NCBI RefSeq assembly: GCF_000730285.1
Contig: NZ_CP007174.1
Span: 2,666,001-2,730,000 of the forward strand
Length of the DNA stretch: 64,000 bases
Reading direction: 5' to 3'
From: Candidatus Nitrososphaera evergladensis SR1
Lineage (GTDB): Archaea; Thermoproteota; Nitrososphaeria; Nitrososphaerales; Nitrososphaeraceae
Shown in pieces: positions 1 through 9,358 of this stretch; the stretch's first letter is position 1; the number at the start of each line of letters is the position of its first letter. The notes below the pieces were generated by a model. That model was given only the letters and a program-made list of their open reading frames with translations. It made no database searches and had not been told where the DNA came from. Made by a program: the position numbers and the translations under genes.

Positions 1-176
1 CGGAAAGAGAGTTTGGCGTGCTCTACACCACCTGCTTTATGTGCGGAGGCGACACGGTCAAGGTAAACGACACGGTCAAGTGCATCGAATGCGGAGCATG
101 GGAGCCCCGCAAGCTGACAAACGACTATGGCAAAGAGACGCTTCGCCAGATATTCAGGGCGGGCGGCAGCAGGTAG
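1..176 (+). CDS. C-terminal end of a zinc-ribbon protein (partial)
   Basis: The left edge cuts this gene. The frame beginning at base 3 stays open to TAG at 174-176 and gives about 57 residues. It contains two cysteine pairs of knuckle type (CFMCGG, then CIEC about 14 residues on), which suggests a zinc ribbon near the C-terminus. I do not recognise the family. It ends 8 bases before the pheA start and is probably co-transcribed with it. A GTG-started reading in another frame (from 41) runs into pheA but lacks protein-like content. Confidence 0.6.
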   Translation, partial: EREFGVLYTTCFMCGGDTVKVNDTVKCIECGAWEPRKLTNDYGKETLRQIFRAGGSR

Positions 177-184
177 TAGAATTA

Positions 185-1033
185 ATGCCAAGCGTCGCCT
201 TTCAGGGAGAGCGCGGGGCATTTAGTGAGATGGCCGCGCTACAGTATTTCTCCAAGGGCGCTACGCTTGTCCCTTGCAAGTCCTTTGCAGACGCTTTTTC
301 CGAAGCTGAAAAGAAAAAGGTCGACTATGCAGTCATACCGGTTGAAAATTCCATAGAGGGAAGCGTGCCTGAAGTGTATGATTTGCTGATGCAGACCCCG
401 CTAAAGGCAACGGGCGAGGTCTACCACAGGGTGCACCACTGCCTGATTGCCGGAAAAGGCGTCAAGATCAAAGATGTCAGACACGCCTACTCGCACCCGC
501 AGGCGCTGGGCCAGTGCCGGCAGTACCTGCAAAAGAAAAGGATAGAGCCCGTGCCGGCGTACGACACTGCCGGCTCTGTCAAGATGGTAAAGGAGCAGGG
601 CGCCAAGGACGCGGCGGCAATAGCAAGCAGGCGCGCGGCAGAGCTGTACGGCATGGAGATACTGGACGAAGGCATCGAGGACAGAAAGAGCAACTATACC
701 CGCTTTTTGGTGCTTGCGCTGTCAGATAATGATGACAAGAGAGCCAGGAAAAACAACGAGCAACAACAGCAGCAGTACAAGACGTCCATCATATTTTCAG
801 TAAAGCACGTGCCGGGCGCGCTCTTTGGAATCCTCGGCGAGTTTGCGATAAGGAACCTGAATCTTACGAAAATAGAGTCGCGGCCGACAAAAGAAACCCC
901 GTGGGAGTACAACTTTTACGTCGACTTTGAGGGGCACGCAAACGATACGGCGGTAAAGCAGGTGCTAAAGGCGGTAAAGAGCAAGACGTCGTACCTGAAG
1001 ATCATCGGCTCGTACAGAAAAGCCGAATTCTAG
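185..1033 (+). CDS. pheA: Prephenate dehydratase
   Basis: Converts prephenate to phenylpyruvate in cytoplasmic phenylalanine synthesis. The 282-residue protein begins MPSVAFQGERGAFSE, the canonical start of the PDT domain. It has VPVENSIEGSV near residue 55 and the catalytic NYTRF motif near 170. A C-terminal ACT domain (about 200-275) carries the ESRP phenylalanine-binding motif, so feedback inhibition by phenylalanine is expected. The frame is open 48 codons further upstream, but that stretch overlaps the preceding gene and looks non-coding, so ATG 185 is chosen. It is a free-standing PDT without a chorismate mutase domain. Confidence 0.95.
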   Translation: MPSVAFQGERGAFSEMAALQYFSKGATLVPCKSFADAFSEAEKKKVDYAVIPVENSIEGSVPEVYDLLMQTPLKATGEVYHRVHHCLIAGKGVKIKDVRHAYSHPQALGQCRQYLQKKRIEPVPAYDTAGSVKMVKEQGAKDAAAIASRRAAELYGMEILDEGIEDRKSNYTRFLVLALSDNDDKRARKNNEQQQQQYKTSIIFSVKHVPGALFGILGEFAIRNLNLTKIESRPTKETPWEYNFYVDFEGHANDTAVKQVLKAVKSKTSYLKIIGSYRKAEF

Positions 1034-1034
1034 T

Positions 1035-1484
1035 TTAGCGTCCCCGGAAGCGCAGGCTCAAGCCTATTACTATGATGCCGGTCACGACCAGCATGAGCGA
1101 GCCGGAAAACTCCAGCGGGCTGGACTTGGTCTGAGCCGTGCCGGTTATCTGCACGTCTTGATTTCCCGTGTTCTGTATTGCTATCCGGTACTCGCCGGCC
1201 TTGGAAGCGGTGAGCTCGTACGTAAAGTTGGAAAGGTCCTTCTGCGAAGTTACTATGCTTCCGTCAGGGTCCTTTACTTGAATGTCAAACGTAGAACCTT
1301 TTACCTGCATCAATGCGGTGTTGCCTACGTTCATGTCCGGCGACAGCTCGTCTGCAAGGCCCGGCTTGACCGTGCCATCAAGGGACACTGCGACTGCCGT
1401 GTTTGCATAGATGCTTGCGGCAATGCCGATGACAATAAAGGCCGCGCCGGCGCCAAGCATCGCGATAAACGTCTTGGCAGCCAT
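1035..1484 (-). CDS. Two-pass membrane protein with extracellular beta domain
   Basis: 149 residues with a hydrophobic N-terminal segment (about 5-30), a Ser/Thr/Asn-rich polar middle of about 85 residues resembling a small beta-sandwich, and a second membrane helix near 128-143 followed by basic LRFRGR. The topology implies an exposed domain held by two helices. It starts 3 bases after the guaB stop on the same strand, so it is probably the last gene of a folP-guaB transcript. Function unknown. The 3' end abuts pheA convergently. Confidence 0.7.
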   Translation of the reverse strand: MAAKTFIAMLGAGAAFIVIGIAASIYANTAVAVSLDGTVKPGLADELSPDMNVGNTALMQVKGSTFDIQVKDPDGSIVTSQKDLSNFTYELTASKAGEYRIAIQNTGNQDVQITGTAQTKSSPLEFSGSLMLVVTGIIVIGLSLRFRGR

Positions 1485-1487
1485 CCA

Positions 1488-2921
1488 TTACATCACGTCG
1501 ACGTCGTGGGGCTGGCTCTCGATAAAGCCGGCGCCGGTTATCCTAACAAACTCGGCGTTTCTTTGCATCTCTGGAATGGACTTGGCGCCGCAGTAGCTTA
1601 GGCCGGAGCGCAGGCCGCCAGCAAGCTGGCGCACGATCTCGACGACGCTTCCCTTGTACGGCACCATCGCCTCGACTCCCTCCGGGACATAGTCGTTGAG
1701 GTCGTCAGAATCCACGACCTCCGGGCCCTCCTGGCGGTACTTGCGGCCAAGCGACGCCATGTAGGACGCCATGCCGCGGTACATCTTGTACTTTTTGCCG
1801 TTTTTGACAAGCGTCTTGCCGGGGCTCTCGTCGGTGCCTCCAAACATGCTCCCTATCATGGCAGACGATGCGCCAGCCGCCAGCGCCTTTGTGAGGTCGC
1901 CGGACGTGCGGATGCCGCCGTCAGATATGACTGGAATGTCAAATTCCTTTGCAGCCTTGACTGCGTCAATGACCGCAGTGAGTTGCGGAACGCCCGACCC
2001 TGTCACGACCCTCGTGATGCATATCGAGCCAGAGCCGACTCCGACCTTGACTGCGTCGACTCCTGCCTTTATCAGGTCGCGGGCGCCGTCGCCTGTCGCC
2101 ACGTTGCCTGCAATGAGGTCGCAGCTTGGAAAAGCCTTCTTTATCATGTGCACGGTGTTGAGCGCGTTCTCGCTGTGGCCGTGCGCAATGTCTACCACTA
2201 TGGTGTCAGCGCCTGCCTCAAGCAGCGCCTCCGTGCGCTCTAGGTAGTCGCCCTTTACCCCTACCGCCGCGCCGACAAGGAGCCGGCCCTTTCTATCCTT
2301 TGCAGCGTGCGGGTACTCGTCCATCTTCAAAATGTCCTTGCTTGTTATCAGGCCGGCAATCCTGCCCTTGTCGTCTACCAGCGGCAGTTTCTCTATGCGG
2401 TGCTTGTGCAGGATCTCTTTTGCCTGCTCTATGGTGGTGCCGGCCTTGGCAGTTATGACCTGCCGGGTCATGAGCTCTGACACCTTGCGCTTCATGTTTT
2501 TCTCAAACGTGATGTCGCGCCTTGTGATGATGCCGGCAAGTTTCCCCCCGTCTTCTACAAGGAGCCCGGAGACCCCGTACTCGGCCATGTGCTTGTACAG
2601 CTCTGCCACGGTAGTGTTTGCCTTTACGGTGTACGGCTGCTCTATCACCACCGACTCTGACCTCTTCACCTTCAATACCTCGTCTACCTGATCCTCAATC
2701 GTCATGAAGCGGTGGATGATCCCGATGCCTCCCTCACGGGCAAGCGCTATTGCCATGTGGGACTCGGTCACCGTGTCCATGTTGGCCGAAATGAGCGGTA
2801 TGTTGAGGCTGATGTTGCGCGACAGCTTTGTCCTCAGGTCCGTCTGCGACCTTGAAACTATAGGCGAGCGTTTAGGAACGAGAAGAACGTCGTCAAACGT
2901 CAGACCTTCTCTAAAATCCAA
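1488..2921 (-). CDS. guaB: Inosine-5'-monophosphate dehydrogenase
   Basis: Oxidises IMP to XMP with NAD+, the committed step to GMP. The 477 residues have the normal order: N-terminal barrel part with TFDDVLLVP, two CBS domains at about 90-205, then barrel motifs. The catalytic cysteine lies in GSGSICITR near residue 300, and the flap follows ([16 protein letters not shown]). guaA, encoding the next enzyme, lies 6.4 kb away on the opposite strand. Downstream of the folP-like gene (51-base gap), it may be read with it. Confidence 0.97.
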   Translation of the reverse strand: MDFREGLTFDDVLLVPKRSPIVSRSQTDLRTKLSRNISLNIPLISANMDTVTESHMAIALAREGGIGIIHRFMTIEDQVDEVLKVKRSESVVIEQPYTVKANTTVAELYKHMAEYGVSGLLVEDGGKLAGIITRRDITFEKNMKRKVSELMTRQVITAKAGTTIEQAKEILHKHRIEKLPLVDDKGRIAGLITSKDILKMDEYPHAAKDRKGRLLVGAAVGVKGDYLERTEALLEAGADTIVVDIAHGHSENALNTVHMIKKAFPSCDLIAGNVATGDGARDLIKAGVDAVKVGVGSGSICITRVVTGSGVPQLTAVIDAVKAAKEFDIPVISDGGIRTSGDLTKALAAGASSAMIGSMFGGTDESPGKTLVKNGKKYKMYRGMASYMASLGRKYRQEGPEVVDSDDLNDYVPEGVEAMVPYKGSVVEIVRQLAGGLRSGLSYCGAKSIPEMQRNAEFVRITGAGFIESQPHDVDVM

Positions 2922-2971
2922 GTAATCCCTTGATGTCTAGTCGCCTAGAAGCATTATAAGCGTTACCGGCT

Positions 2972-3838
2972 CTAGCGCCGGAGGAGCTCCAGCATGGTCA
3001 GCGCCTGCACGGTCTCTTTCACGCTGTGCGTCCTCACCAAGCTTGCGCCGTTTATTGCCGCAACCACCTCGCACGCGATAGAGGGGGCCATCCTTTCCTC
3101 TGCTTTTGGCAGGTTGAGAAGGTGGCCTATGAACGACTTTCTTGAAACGGATACGCAGACTGGCGCAAGCGCGGCAAGCCTGTGCAGGCTCGACAACACT
3201 TCGAGGTCGCGGGCGTACCACTGCATTTTGTCGCCGTCGGCTATTTTCGTGAAAAAGGGGTTCCTGCCCTCGGCACGGAAAAAGCCTATCGACGGGTCGA
3301 CTATAATCATCTCTTTTCGGATACCTGCCTTTTTTGCCATAGCGATGCTTTCCTTCAATGCCCGGACCGTGCCTGCAACCCTGCCTGAGGCAGGCGTCCT
3401 GCTGTAGGCCCCGATTATCACGGGCAGGCCGGCCCTGGCGGCGACCTGCGCCATCCTCCGGTCGTACTGCAGCCCCGTGACGTCGTTTATCGCGTCTGCG
3501 CCAAGCTTTACCGCGGCCTCGGCAACCTCTGCTCGTGGCGTGTCGACTGAAATCGGCAGGCTGCACGCGGACTTGGCCGCCTCCATGGCGGTTTTCAGCC
3601 GCCGTACCTCTTCTTCGGCAGGGATTATGGTGTCGAGGTACGGCGCGGTCGACATTGCCCCGATGTCGATGACGTGCGCACCGGCGTCCTGCATTTCCCT
3701 TGCAGTCTGCGCAACCTCGTTAAAGCCGGTCCTGACAGAGCCCGAAAAGAACGACTCGGGGCTTGCGTTGATTATCCCCATCACCTTGACGTGGTTTTTG
3801 CTGCCGCCGACCTCCACTCTGCCAATTTTTACCGCCAA
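2972..3838 (-). CDS. folP: Dihydropteroate synthase-like protein
   Basis: Member of the pterin-binding (DHPS) TIM-barrel family, which joins hydroxymethyl-dihydropterin diphosphate to an arylamine. Seen: GIINASPESFFSGS near residue 22, HVIDIGAMSTAPY, ISVDTPRAEVAEAA, DAINDVTG, and a C-terminal SRKSFIGHLL with RTHSV, matching DHPS motifs in order. 288 residues is normal length. TTG 3838 is taken as start because no ATG fits. MptE, which makes the diphosphate substrate, is encoded about 4 kb to the right, supporting a pterin cofactor role. The exact arylamine acceptor in this lineage cannot be read from sequence. Confidence 0.85.
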   Translation of the reverse strand: MAVKIGRVEVGGSKNHVKVMGIINASPESFFSGSVRTGFNEVAQTAREMQDAGAHVIDIGAMSTAPYLDTIIPAEEEVRRLKTAMEAAKSACSLPISVDTPRAEVAEAAVKLGADAINDVTGLQYDRRMAQVAARAGLPVIIGAYSRTPASGRVAGTVRALKESIAMAKKAGIRKEMIIVDPSIGFFRAEGRNPFFTKIADGDKMQWYARDLEVLSSLHRLAALAPVCVSVSRKSFIGHLLNLPKAEERMAPSIACEVVAAINGASLVRTHSVKETVQALTMLELLRR

Positions 3839-3919
3839 TACGATTCCTTTTGCGCATCACTGTGCTTAAAAAGCTGTGGCAAAAATTTCAAAAACAAGCT
3901 TGACTATGTACGTACTGTC

Positions 3920-4285
3920 ATGGATTTTGCAAAGATTTGCGATCAGGTATTTGCACTTGACGACGACATCAGGTACGCCGGCGTTATTGACGACATGGGC
4001 GCGCTCGTGGCCGGCGGCATGAGAAAGGGCATCGACTCTTTGACAGACCAGTCAAACGAAGAGCTTTATCTTGCGCAGACGGCGCTCCGCAAGTCCATGA
4101 GGCACAGGTTTGACAACACCCTTGGAAGGGCGCGCTTTGCGTATGTCGAGCGGGACAGGGTCTCCATCCTGACGTTCTACATGGACGGCCACACGCTTGT
4201 CGTGACGCTAGAGCCCAACCTTGACTCTCACACGGCGATGGACATTGCCAAGGACACGCTTGACCTTCTCAACGGCGGCAGTTGA
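3920..4285 (+). CDS. Small conserved archaeal protein (DUF6659-like)
   Basis: 121 residues from ATG 3920; the frame is open further upstream but that overlaps the folP start region. Mixed alpha/beta with DIRYAGVIDDMGALVAGG near the N-terminus, which recalls roadblock/profilin-like folds, and a C-terminal strand pair (VSILTFYMDGHTLVVTLEP). I believe this is the thaumarchaeal family annotated DUF6659, by memory only. It is divergent from folP (81-base gap with an AT-rich box near 3862). Its 3' end overlaps the alcohol dehydrogenase gene by 17 bases convergently. Confidence 0.75.
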   Translation: MDFAKICDQVFALDDDIRYAGVIDDMGALVAGGMRKGIDSLTDQSNEELYLAQTALRKSMRHRFDNTLGRARFAYVERDRVSILTFYMDGHTLVVTLEPNLDSHTAMDIAKDTLDLLNGGS

Positions 4286-5309
4286 GCAGGATCTTGCCAG
4301 CGTGCAGGCCCTTTTCCATCCTGTCCTGCGCCTGCCCCGCCTCCTTTAACGGAAACACGGAATCGATGACAGGCTTGATCTTCTTTGCCTGCACGAGCCT
4401 TAGCAGTTCTACAAGCTGCGCCTTTGTCCCCAATAGTGCGCCCGTCATCGCTACCTGCTTGCTGTAAAACATCCGTACGGGGACCGTCGCGTCGTTTCCG
4501 GACGTCATGCCGCAGACTGCCATCCTGCCACCCGGCATTAGAGATGCAATGCTTGTCTGCCAGGTCGCCGCGCCCACGTGGTCGATGACAATGTCCACTC
4601 CTTTGCCACCAAGCCTGGCAAATACCTCGCCGGCGATGTCCTTTGTCTCGCTTCTGTCGATGACGTGGTGGGCGCCAAGCTTTTTGCCAAATTTCGCTTT
4701 TTCAGGCCCCGCCGCTGTCGTGATGATTGTCGAGACGCCCATCGCGCGGGCAAGCTGGATAGTGGCCATGCCGACCCCGCTTGCCGCGCCGTACACAAGG
4801 AGCGATTTTCCCTTTTTCGCACTGTTTGCAGACAGCATGTTCCACGCCGTAAGATACGAGACTGCAAGCGTCGCCGCGGTCTTCAAATCTATTTTCATCT
4901 TGCCAAGCCGGACGACGTTTCGTGCCGGCACCGCCACCTGCGCTGCATACCCGCCGTTATAGTCGCTTGTCCCGCCAATGATTGCAAACTGGCTGCAGAG
5001 GTTTTCCCGCCCTGCTTTGCAGTGCGTGCATTTTCCGCAGCTGGCGCCGGGGTACACCATGACGCGCTCGCCGGCATCAAAACCGGCCGCGCTTTTCTTT
5101 ACGGCGCCTACAATGTCGCAGCCGCATATGTGCGGCAGCCGGATCTTTTTGCCGGTTATCCCCATCCTCGTCCAGATGTCGAGATGATTCACGCCGCAAT
5201 ACTCTACATCGATTACGACCTGCCCCTTTGCCGGCTCGGGTTCCGGGAAATCCTCATACCTCAACATGTCCACCGGCCCGTGCTGGTAAAAGGGCACCGC
5301 CTTCATCAT
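4269..5309 (-). CDS. Zinc-dependent MDR alcohol dehydrogenase
   Basis: 346-residue medium-chain dehydrogenase/reductase. Catalytic zinc ligands are visible in YCGVNHLD (C, near 38), the GCD stretch and GERVMVYPG. A full structural-zinc lobe of four cysteines occurs around residues 92-106 (CGKCTHCKAGRENLC). The NAD(P)-binding GAASGVGMATIQLA follows near 175. Substrate unknown. Its ATG overlaps the valS stop (ATGA), so it is translated from the valS message. The link to ValRS is positional, not obviously metabolic. Confidence 0.9.
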   Translation of the reverse strand: MMKAVPFYQHGPVDMLRYEDFPEPEPAKGQVVIDVEYCGVNHLDIWTRMGITGKKIRLPHICGCDIVGAVKKSAAGFDAGERVMVYPGASCGKCTHCKAGRENLCSQFAIIGGTSDYNGGYAAQVAVPARNVVRLGKMKIDLKTAATLAVSYLTAWNMLSANSAKKGKSLLVYGAASGVGMATIQLARAMGVSTIITTAAGPEKAKFGKKLGAHHVIDRSETKDIAGEVFARLGGKGVDIVIDHVGAATWQTSIASLMPGGRMAVCGMTSGNDATVPVRMFYSKQVAMTGALLGTKAQLVELLRLVQAKKIKPVIDSVFPLKEAGQAQDRMEKGLHAGKILLNCRR

Positions 5310-7666
5310 TTTGAGATCAGGTTGTGCATCGATACGAGGTCGGCTGCAAACGGCTCTAGTTCTTCTGGCACTGCAATTTCAATCGGGTCCTTGAGCGACA
5401 TCGGCTTGCCTGTCCCTTTTGATATTGTCTCTTTCTTTTTGTTCCATACCTGCGAGTTAAAGTCAGTTATCGCTTTGGTGTATTTTGCAAATTCCAGGTC
5501 CTGCTCTTCGATAACAGAAGGCAGCTGCTGGTGGTGTATGCTACTTTTTTCCAGATACATCTTGACCCACAGCTCCTCGGAAATGAACGGAGTCATTGGC
5601 GCAAGCAAGAGCAGGATCGTAGAAAACACCTTGTGAAGTGTATAGAGCGCCGAGGCGTGGCCCTGCTGGCTTGGGTCGTACGCCCTTCCCTTCACCATCT
5701 CGATATAGTGGGCGGCAAAGACGTTCCACGTAAAGTCGCGGATCGCATTTGCAGGCACGAAAAAGTTGTATTCGTCATAGCCGCGCCTGCATTCCTGTAC
5801 GAGCTTGGCAAGCTCGGCAAGTATCCACCTGTCAGATGCTTCTAAATTCGCCGGCTTGTCCTTTACCACGTCAAACGAAGAGAGGAACCTGCCCACGTTC
5901 CACAGCTTTGACAGGAACTTTTGCGAGCTGGCTATGCGCTGCTCCGAGCAGCGAAAGTCGTAGCCGAGGTTGGCCTCGCTTGCCGACCAGAACCGGAATG
6001 TGTCTGCGCCGTACTGCTGGATTATCGGGAACGGGTCGATGACGTTGCCCTTGCTCTTGCTCATTTTTTCTCCCTTTTCGTCGACGCCGTAACCCATTAT
6101 CCACGCGTCGGTCCAGGGCATCTTGCCCGTCAGCTGCACGCAGCGCAGCATCGTGTAGTGGAGCCACGTCCTTATGATGTCCTTGGCCTGCGGCCGGACG
6201 GCCGTCGGGTACGCATAATTAAACAGCTTTTGATCGTTGTTGAATTTTGTCACGTAGAGCGGGCTTATCGACGAGTCCATCCACGTGTCAAACGTCCTGT
6301 CTTCGCCCGTGAATTCCGCGTGGCCGCATTTTGGGCACTTTTCAAAGGGCGGGCTCTCCTTCCAGGGGCGATAGTATCTTCCCGGCTCTGGCAGGAGCGG
6401 CGCCTTGCAAGAGTTGCAGTACCATATTGGTATCTCGGTGCCGTAAAAGCGCCTGCGGGACACCGGCCAGTCGATTGCCACAGAGTCAAGCCAGTTGAGC
6501 AGGATCTGCCGGTGCATCTCGGGGTGGAATTTCAACTGCATCGCCAGTTCGCGCAGCTGCGGCACATATTCAAGCTGCTTGACGTAATAATCGTGCAACG
6601 GGATTATCTCTATAGGGGTCTTGCTTCGCTCACAGAGGGGCGTCCTGTGCATGATGCTTTCTTCCTTTTCCACAAGGTTTGCAGCCTTTAGGTCTTCAAT
6701 CACCTTGGTGCGCGCCTGGTTGACGCGAAGGCCGGCGTACGCGCCTGCCGCTTCTGTCGTTACGCCGTTTTCGTTGAGCGCCACTATCTCCTTCAATCCC
6801 AGTTCCCGGAACACCTGCACGTCGTTCTGGTCGCCATAGCTGCACACCATCACGGCGCCAGAGCCAAACTCTGGTTTTGCAGAGTGGTGCGTCTTTATAG
6901 GCACCTCCCTGTTGAACAAGGGCAGGACGACGCTCTTGCCCTGATAGTCAAGGTAGCGCTCGTCCTCCGGGTTTACAATCACTGCCTGGCACGCAAAGAG
7001 GAGCTCCGGCCTTGTCGACGCGATTACAATCGAATCGCCAGAGCCTGCGACCTGAAACTTCATGTGCACGAGTTTTGTCGGCAGGTCGTCGTAGATTATC
7101 TCGGCGTCTGCAATCGTTGTGCCGCAGTCGGGGCAATAGTTGTTGGGCCTGTTTGCCAGGTACACGAGCCCGCGCTTCCACAGCTCAATAAAGGTGGCCT
7201 GCGTAAGCGCACGGTATTCGTCAGAGTCGGTGCGGTAGTAACGTGCAAAGTCGCCGGAAAGCCCCATGTTCTTCATTATCTGGAGCATCTCTGCTTCGAG
7301 GTCGTCAAGCGCGCCCTTGCACAGGTCGAGGAACTTTTGACGGTCCATCTGGCGCATTCGCACCTTGTACTTTTTCTCGGTGTAGATTTCCACCGGCAGG
7401 CCGTTTCGGTCAATGCCTATTGGAAACAGCACGTTCTTGCCGGACATCCTTGCAGTCCGGGCTATCATGTCTATCTGGGCGTAGTGAGCGGCGGCGCCAA
7501 TGTGCCACGGCTTGCCCGACGGGTACGGGGGCGGCGTGTCAATGACAAACGCCGGTTTATTTGAACTCGTTATCTCAAAGCGGTACGTGTTCTCGTCCTG
7601 CCACTTTTTCAGTATCGCGCTTTCAATCTCGTGGTTCCACGACTTGGTCTCTATCTTGGGTTCCAT
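5306..7666 (-). CDS. valS: Valyl-tRNA synthetase
   Basis: Class Ia synthetase charging tRNA-Val. 786 residues, typical of compact archaeal ValRS. The HIGH box is HIGA at residue 55, and KMSKSKGN is at 534. The CP1 editing domain has STRPELL and GSGAVMVCSYGDQNDV, a pattern characteristic of archaeal ValRS rather than IleRS or LeuRS. FDTWMDSSISPLY precedes KMSKS. Zinc-type CxxC pairs occur in the connective region (YCPDCG; CNSC...CPKCG). The alcohol dehydrogenase gene follows with a 4-base overlap. An ATG start at 7666 fits the N-terminus. Confidence 0.93.
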   Translation of the reverse strand: MEPKIETKSWNHEIESAILKKWQDENTYRFEITSSNKPAFVIDTPPPYPSGKPWHIGAAAHYAQIDMIARTARMSGKNVLFPIGIDRNGLPVEIYTEKKYKVRMRQMDRQKFLDLCKGALDDLEAEMLQIMKNMGLSGDFARYYRTDSDEYRALTQATFIELWKRGLVYLANRPNNYCPDCGTTIADAEIIYDDLPTKLVHMKFQVAGSGDSIVIASTRPELLFACQAVIVNPEDERYLDYQGKSVVLPLFNREVPIKTHHSAKPEFGSGAVMVCSYGDQNDVQVFRELGLKEIVALNENGVTTEAAGAYAGLRVNQARTKVIEDLKAANLVEKEESIMHRTPLCERSKTPIEIIPLHDYYVKQLEYVPQLRELAMQLKFHPEMHRQILLNWLDSVAIDWPVSRRRFYGTEIPIWYCNSCKAPLLPEPGRYYRPWKESPPFEKCPKCGHAEFTGEDRTFDTWMDSSISPLYVTKFNNDQKLFNYAYPTAVRPQAKDIIRTWLHYTMLRCVQLTGKMPWTDAWIMGYGVDEKGEKMSKSKGNVIDPFPIIQQYGADTFRFWSASEANLGYDFRCSEQRIASSQKFLSKLWNVGRFLSSFDVVKDKPANLEASDRWILAELAKLVQECRRGYDEYNFFVPANAIRDFTWNVFAAHYIEMVKGRAYDPSQQGHASALYTLHKVFSTILLLLAPMTPFISEELWVKMYLEKSSIHHQQLPSVIEEQDLEFAKYTKAITDFNSQVWNKKKETISKGTGKPMSLKDPIEIAVPEELEPFAADLVSMHNLISK

Positions 7667-7741
7667 CTTGGTTGGCCGGCCTGCCTAGTGGTGGCGCCCG
7701 ATGCCGTTATTAACGTTAAGGCGGAGTTGGCTAGAAAAAGA

Positions 7742-7753
7742 TATTAATATTAA
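7742..7753 (+). promoter_or_regulatory. TATA box for mptE
   Basis: AT-only tract TATTAATATTAA in GC-rich surroundings, centred about 26 nt before the GTG start at 7773. This matches the spacing for a leaderless archaeal message. Confidence 0.6.
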
Positions 7754-7772
7754 CGTCTGCGCAACCCATTCC

Positions 7773-8480
7773 GTGAAATTCGTCGACTGGTTCCCGTATT
7801 ACCAAGGAATCCGCGCAGAGTTTGGCTACAGCACAGAGAAGGACCAGGAGGCGGCCAGGATGCTTTCTGGCATGATAAAGAGGAAAGCCCTTGAGCCCAA
7901 GGTCTTGCAGAAAAAGATTGCCGGCAAGAGCGTGCTTGTCCTTGGCGCGGGGCCAAGCCTGGCAGAAAACATCAAGATAATCAAAAAGAACAAGGCTTTT
8001 GTGAAAATCGCTGCCGACGGCGCGGTGCAGGAGCTCTTGGAGAACAAGATAAAGCCGGACATCGTGGTGACGGACCTTGACGGCGATTCTGCTTTGCTGC
8101 AAAAGGCGGCCAAGTCGGGCGCGGTGATGGTCGTGCACGCCCACGGCGACAATACCGACATGCTGAAAAAGCTGGTGCCCAAGTTCAAGAAGGTCCTTGG
8201 CACGACGCAGGTGATGCCAGTTGAAAACGTCTACAACTTTGGCGGGTTTACGGACGGCGACAGGTGCGTCTTTATGGCAGAAGAGTTTGGCGCAAAGAAA
8301 ATAGTGATGATGGGCATGGACTTTGGCGGTACAAGCGCGTACAAGGACGTCAAGGACCCGGAGCTCAAAAAGCGCAAGATGCAGGCCGGAAAGCGCCTGC
8401 TAGAGACGCTTGCCAAGCAGTCGCGCTCGCAGCTGTTCCACGCCTCCAAAAAGCCGGTCAAGGGCTTTTCGCCATACTAA
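7773..8480 (+). CDS. mptE: 6-hydroxymethyl-7,8-dihydropterin pyrophosphokinase MptE (DUF115)
   Basis: Expected to transfer diphosphate from ATP to 6-hydroxymethyl-dihydropterin, supplying the substrate of the DHPS-like enzyme at 2972-3838. 235 residues of the DUF115/MptE family: VLVLGAGPSLAENI near 52, IAADGAVQELL, VVTDLDGD near 90, VVHAHGDN, and NFGGFTDGDR. GTG 7773 is chosen as start because the TATA box sits 26 nt upstream and the extra upstream frame is not protein-like. A small membrane-protein gene follows after 9 bases. Confidence 0.85.
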   Translation: MKFVDWFPYYQGIRAEFGYSTEKDQEAARMLSGMIKRKALEPKVLQKKIAGKSVLVLGAGPSLAENIKIIKKNKAFVKIAADGAVQELLENKIKPDIVVTDLDGDSALLQKAAKSGAVMVVHAHGDNTDMLKKLVPKFKKVLGTTQVMPVENVYNFGGFTDGDRCVFMAEEFGAKKIVMMGMDFGGTSAYKDVKDPELKKRKMQAGKRLLETLAKQSRSQLFHASKKPVKGFSPY

Positions 8481-8489
8481 TAACAAGGC

Positions 8490-8654
8490 ATGGTCAGCCA
8501 GAAAAAGGCAATAGGCATCCTAGGCATAGTCTTTGCCGTTGCAGGAGGCGCCGCGTGGTTCTACGGCCAGCACATCCCGGCAGCGATATTGTGGGGCGCC
8601 GCCGTCCTGATAGTGATGAAGCTGAACAAACGGCAGCAGCAGAAAAGGCGGTAA
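8490..8654 (+). CDS. 54-residue membrane protein
   Basis: Short gene (ATG 8490, TAA 8652-8654) with two hydrophobic segments at about 8-25 and 29-43 and a strongly basic tail (KLNKRQQQKRR), so the C-terminus should face the cytoplasm. It starts 9 bases after mptE and is probably co-transcribed. No family recognised; the coding call rests on amphipathy, codon-like composition and tight spacing. Confidence 0.6.
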   Translation: MVSQKKAIGILGIVFAVAGGAAWFYGQHIPAAILWGAAVLIVMKLNKRQQQKRR

Positions 8655-8697
8655 GGCTATTATACCATTTAAGATCAAGAGGGCTTGCTACTACAAT

Positions 8698-9354
8698 ATG
8701 TCCGGCTATTCCGAAGATGACGTGAGGCGTGCAGCCGAGCTCCGAGAGTGGGTCATGAAGCAGATTTCAGACAAGCAGGAGGAGCTGGAAAGGCTTCGGG
8801 CCACGCTTGCCATCATTGACAGCGTTTTAAAGCAGGGCAGTTTCAGGGCCGCAGCGACAATGGCGCCATCATCGTCGACAGCGGCGGCAAGCGAGCCGGC
8901 CAGGCAGACGACGGCACCGGCAAAGCAAGCGGCGACTATGGCTGCGCCACCACCGCCACGGCAGCAGGCAACAGCAGCAGGCTTTGACCCGGGCAAGGAA
9001 GTCAGGCCGCTAAAGAGGGCCAAGGACGACTTGCTCCTTGCAAACGCGGAGGTCACCGCCAACTCGATAACCATAGTGCCGGCACCCGGAATTGACCTGA
9101 GCGTCAACACGCCCCCGTTCCGTTCGTTCTTCCTTGGCAGGATACTTGACGGCATGAAGGGCAAGGACGCCGAGAAGGCGGCGCAGGGCGCGATTTCCGA
9201 GTCCGGCGCCATGAGCTACAAGGTCGACGAAGACTCAGGAGGCGCGATAAAGAAGATAACGATAACAAACTACCGCGACAAGGAGCGCATGACAGAGATA
9301 TTCAACACTGCCGCCTGGGTGTTTACAAGGATGCTGGAAAAAGCTGGACGCTGA
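8698..9354 (+). CDS. Coiled-coil protein with conserved C-terminal alpha/beta domain
   Basis: 218 residues. N-terminal helix rich in E/L/R (about 5-45) looks like a coiled coil. An Ala/Pro/Thr/Gln linker (about 50-95) is disordered. A C-terminal domain (about 100-218) has strands and helices including PFRSFFLGRILDGMKGKDAEKA. It ends 4 bases before guaA, so they share a message. Family not identified with confidence; probably a conserved thaumarchaeal protein. Confidence 0.75.
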   Translation: MSGYSEDDVRRAAELREWVMKQISDKQEELERLRATLAIIDSVLKQGSFRAAATMAPSSSTAAASEPARQTTAPAKQAATMAAPPPPRQQATAAGFDPGKEVRPLKRAKDDLLLANAEVTANSITIVPAPGIDLSVNTPPFRSFFLGRILDGMKGKDAEKAAQGAISESGAMSYKVDEDSGGAIKKITITNYRDKERMTEIFNTAAWVFTRMLEKAGR

Positions 9355-9358
9355 CAAC

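Noticed and set aside
4578-5636. 352-residue plus-strand frame over the dehydrogenase and valS
   Set aside because: Antisense shadow of two well-supported genes; no motif.
5921-6691. 256-residue plus-strand frame inside valS
   Set aside because: Antisense to conserved ValRS motifs.
5306-7666. Assignment of the synthetase as LeuRS or IleRS
   Set aside because: The GSGAVMVCSYGDQND editing segment, DTWMDSSISPLY and overall length fit archaeal ValRS better.
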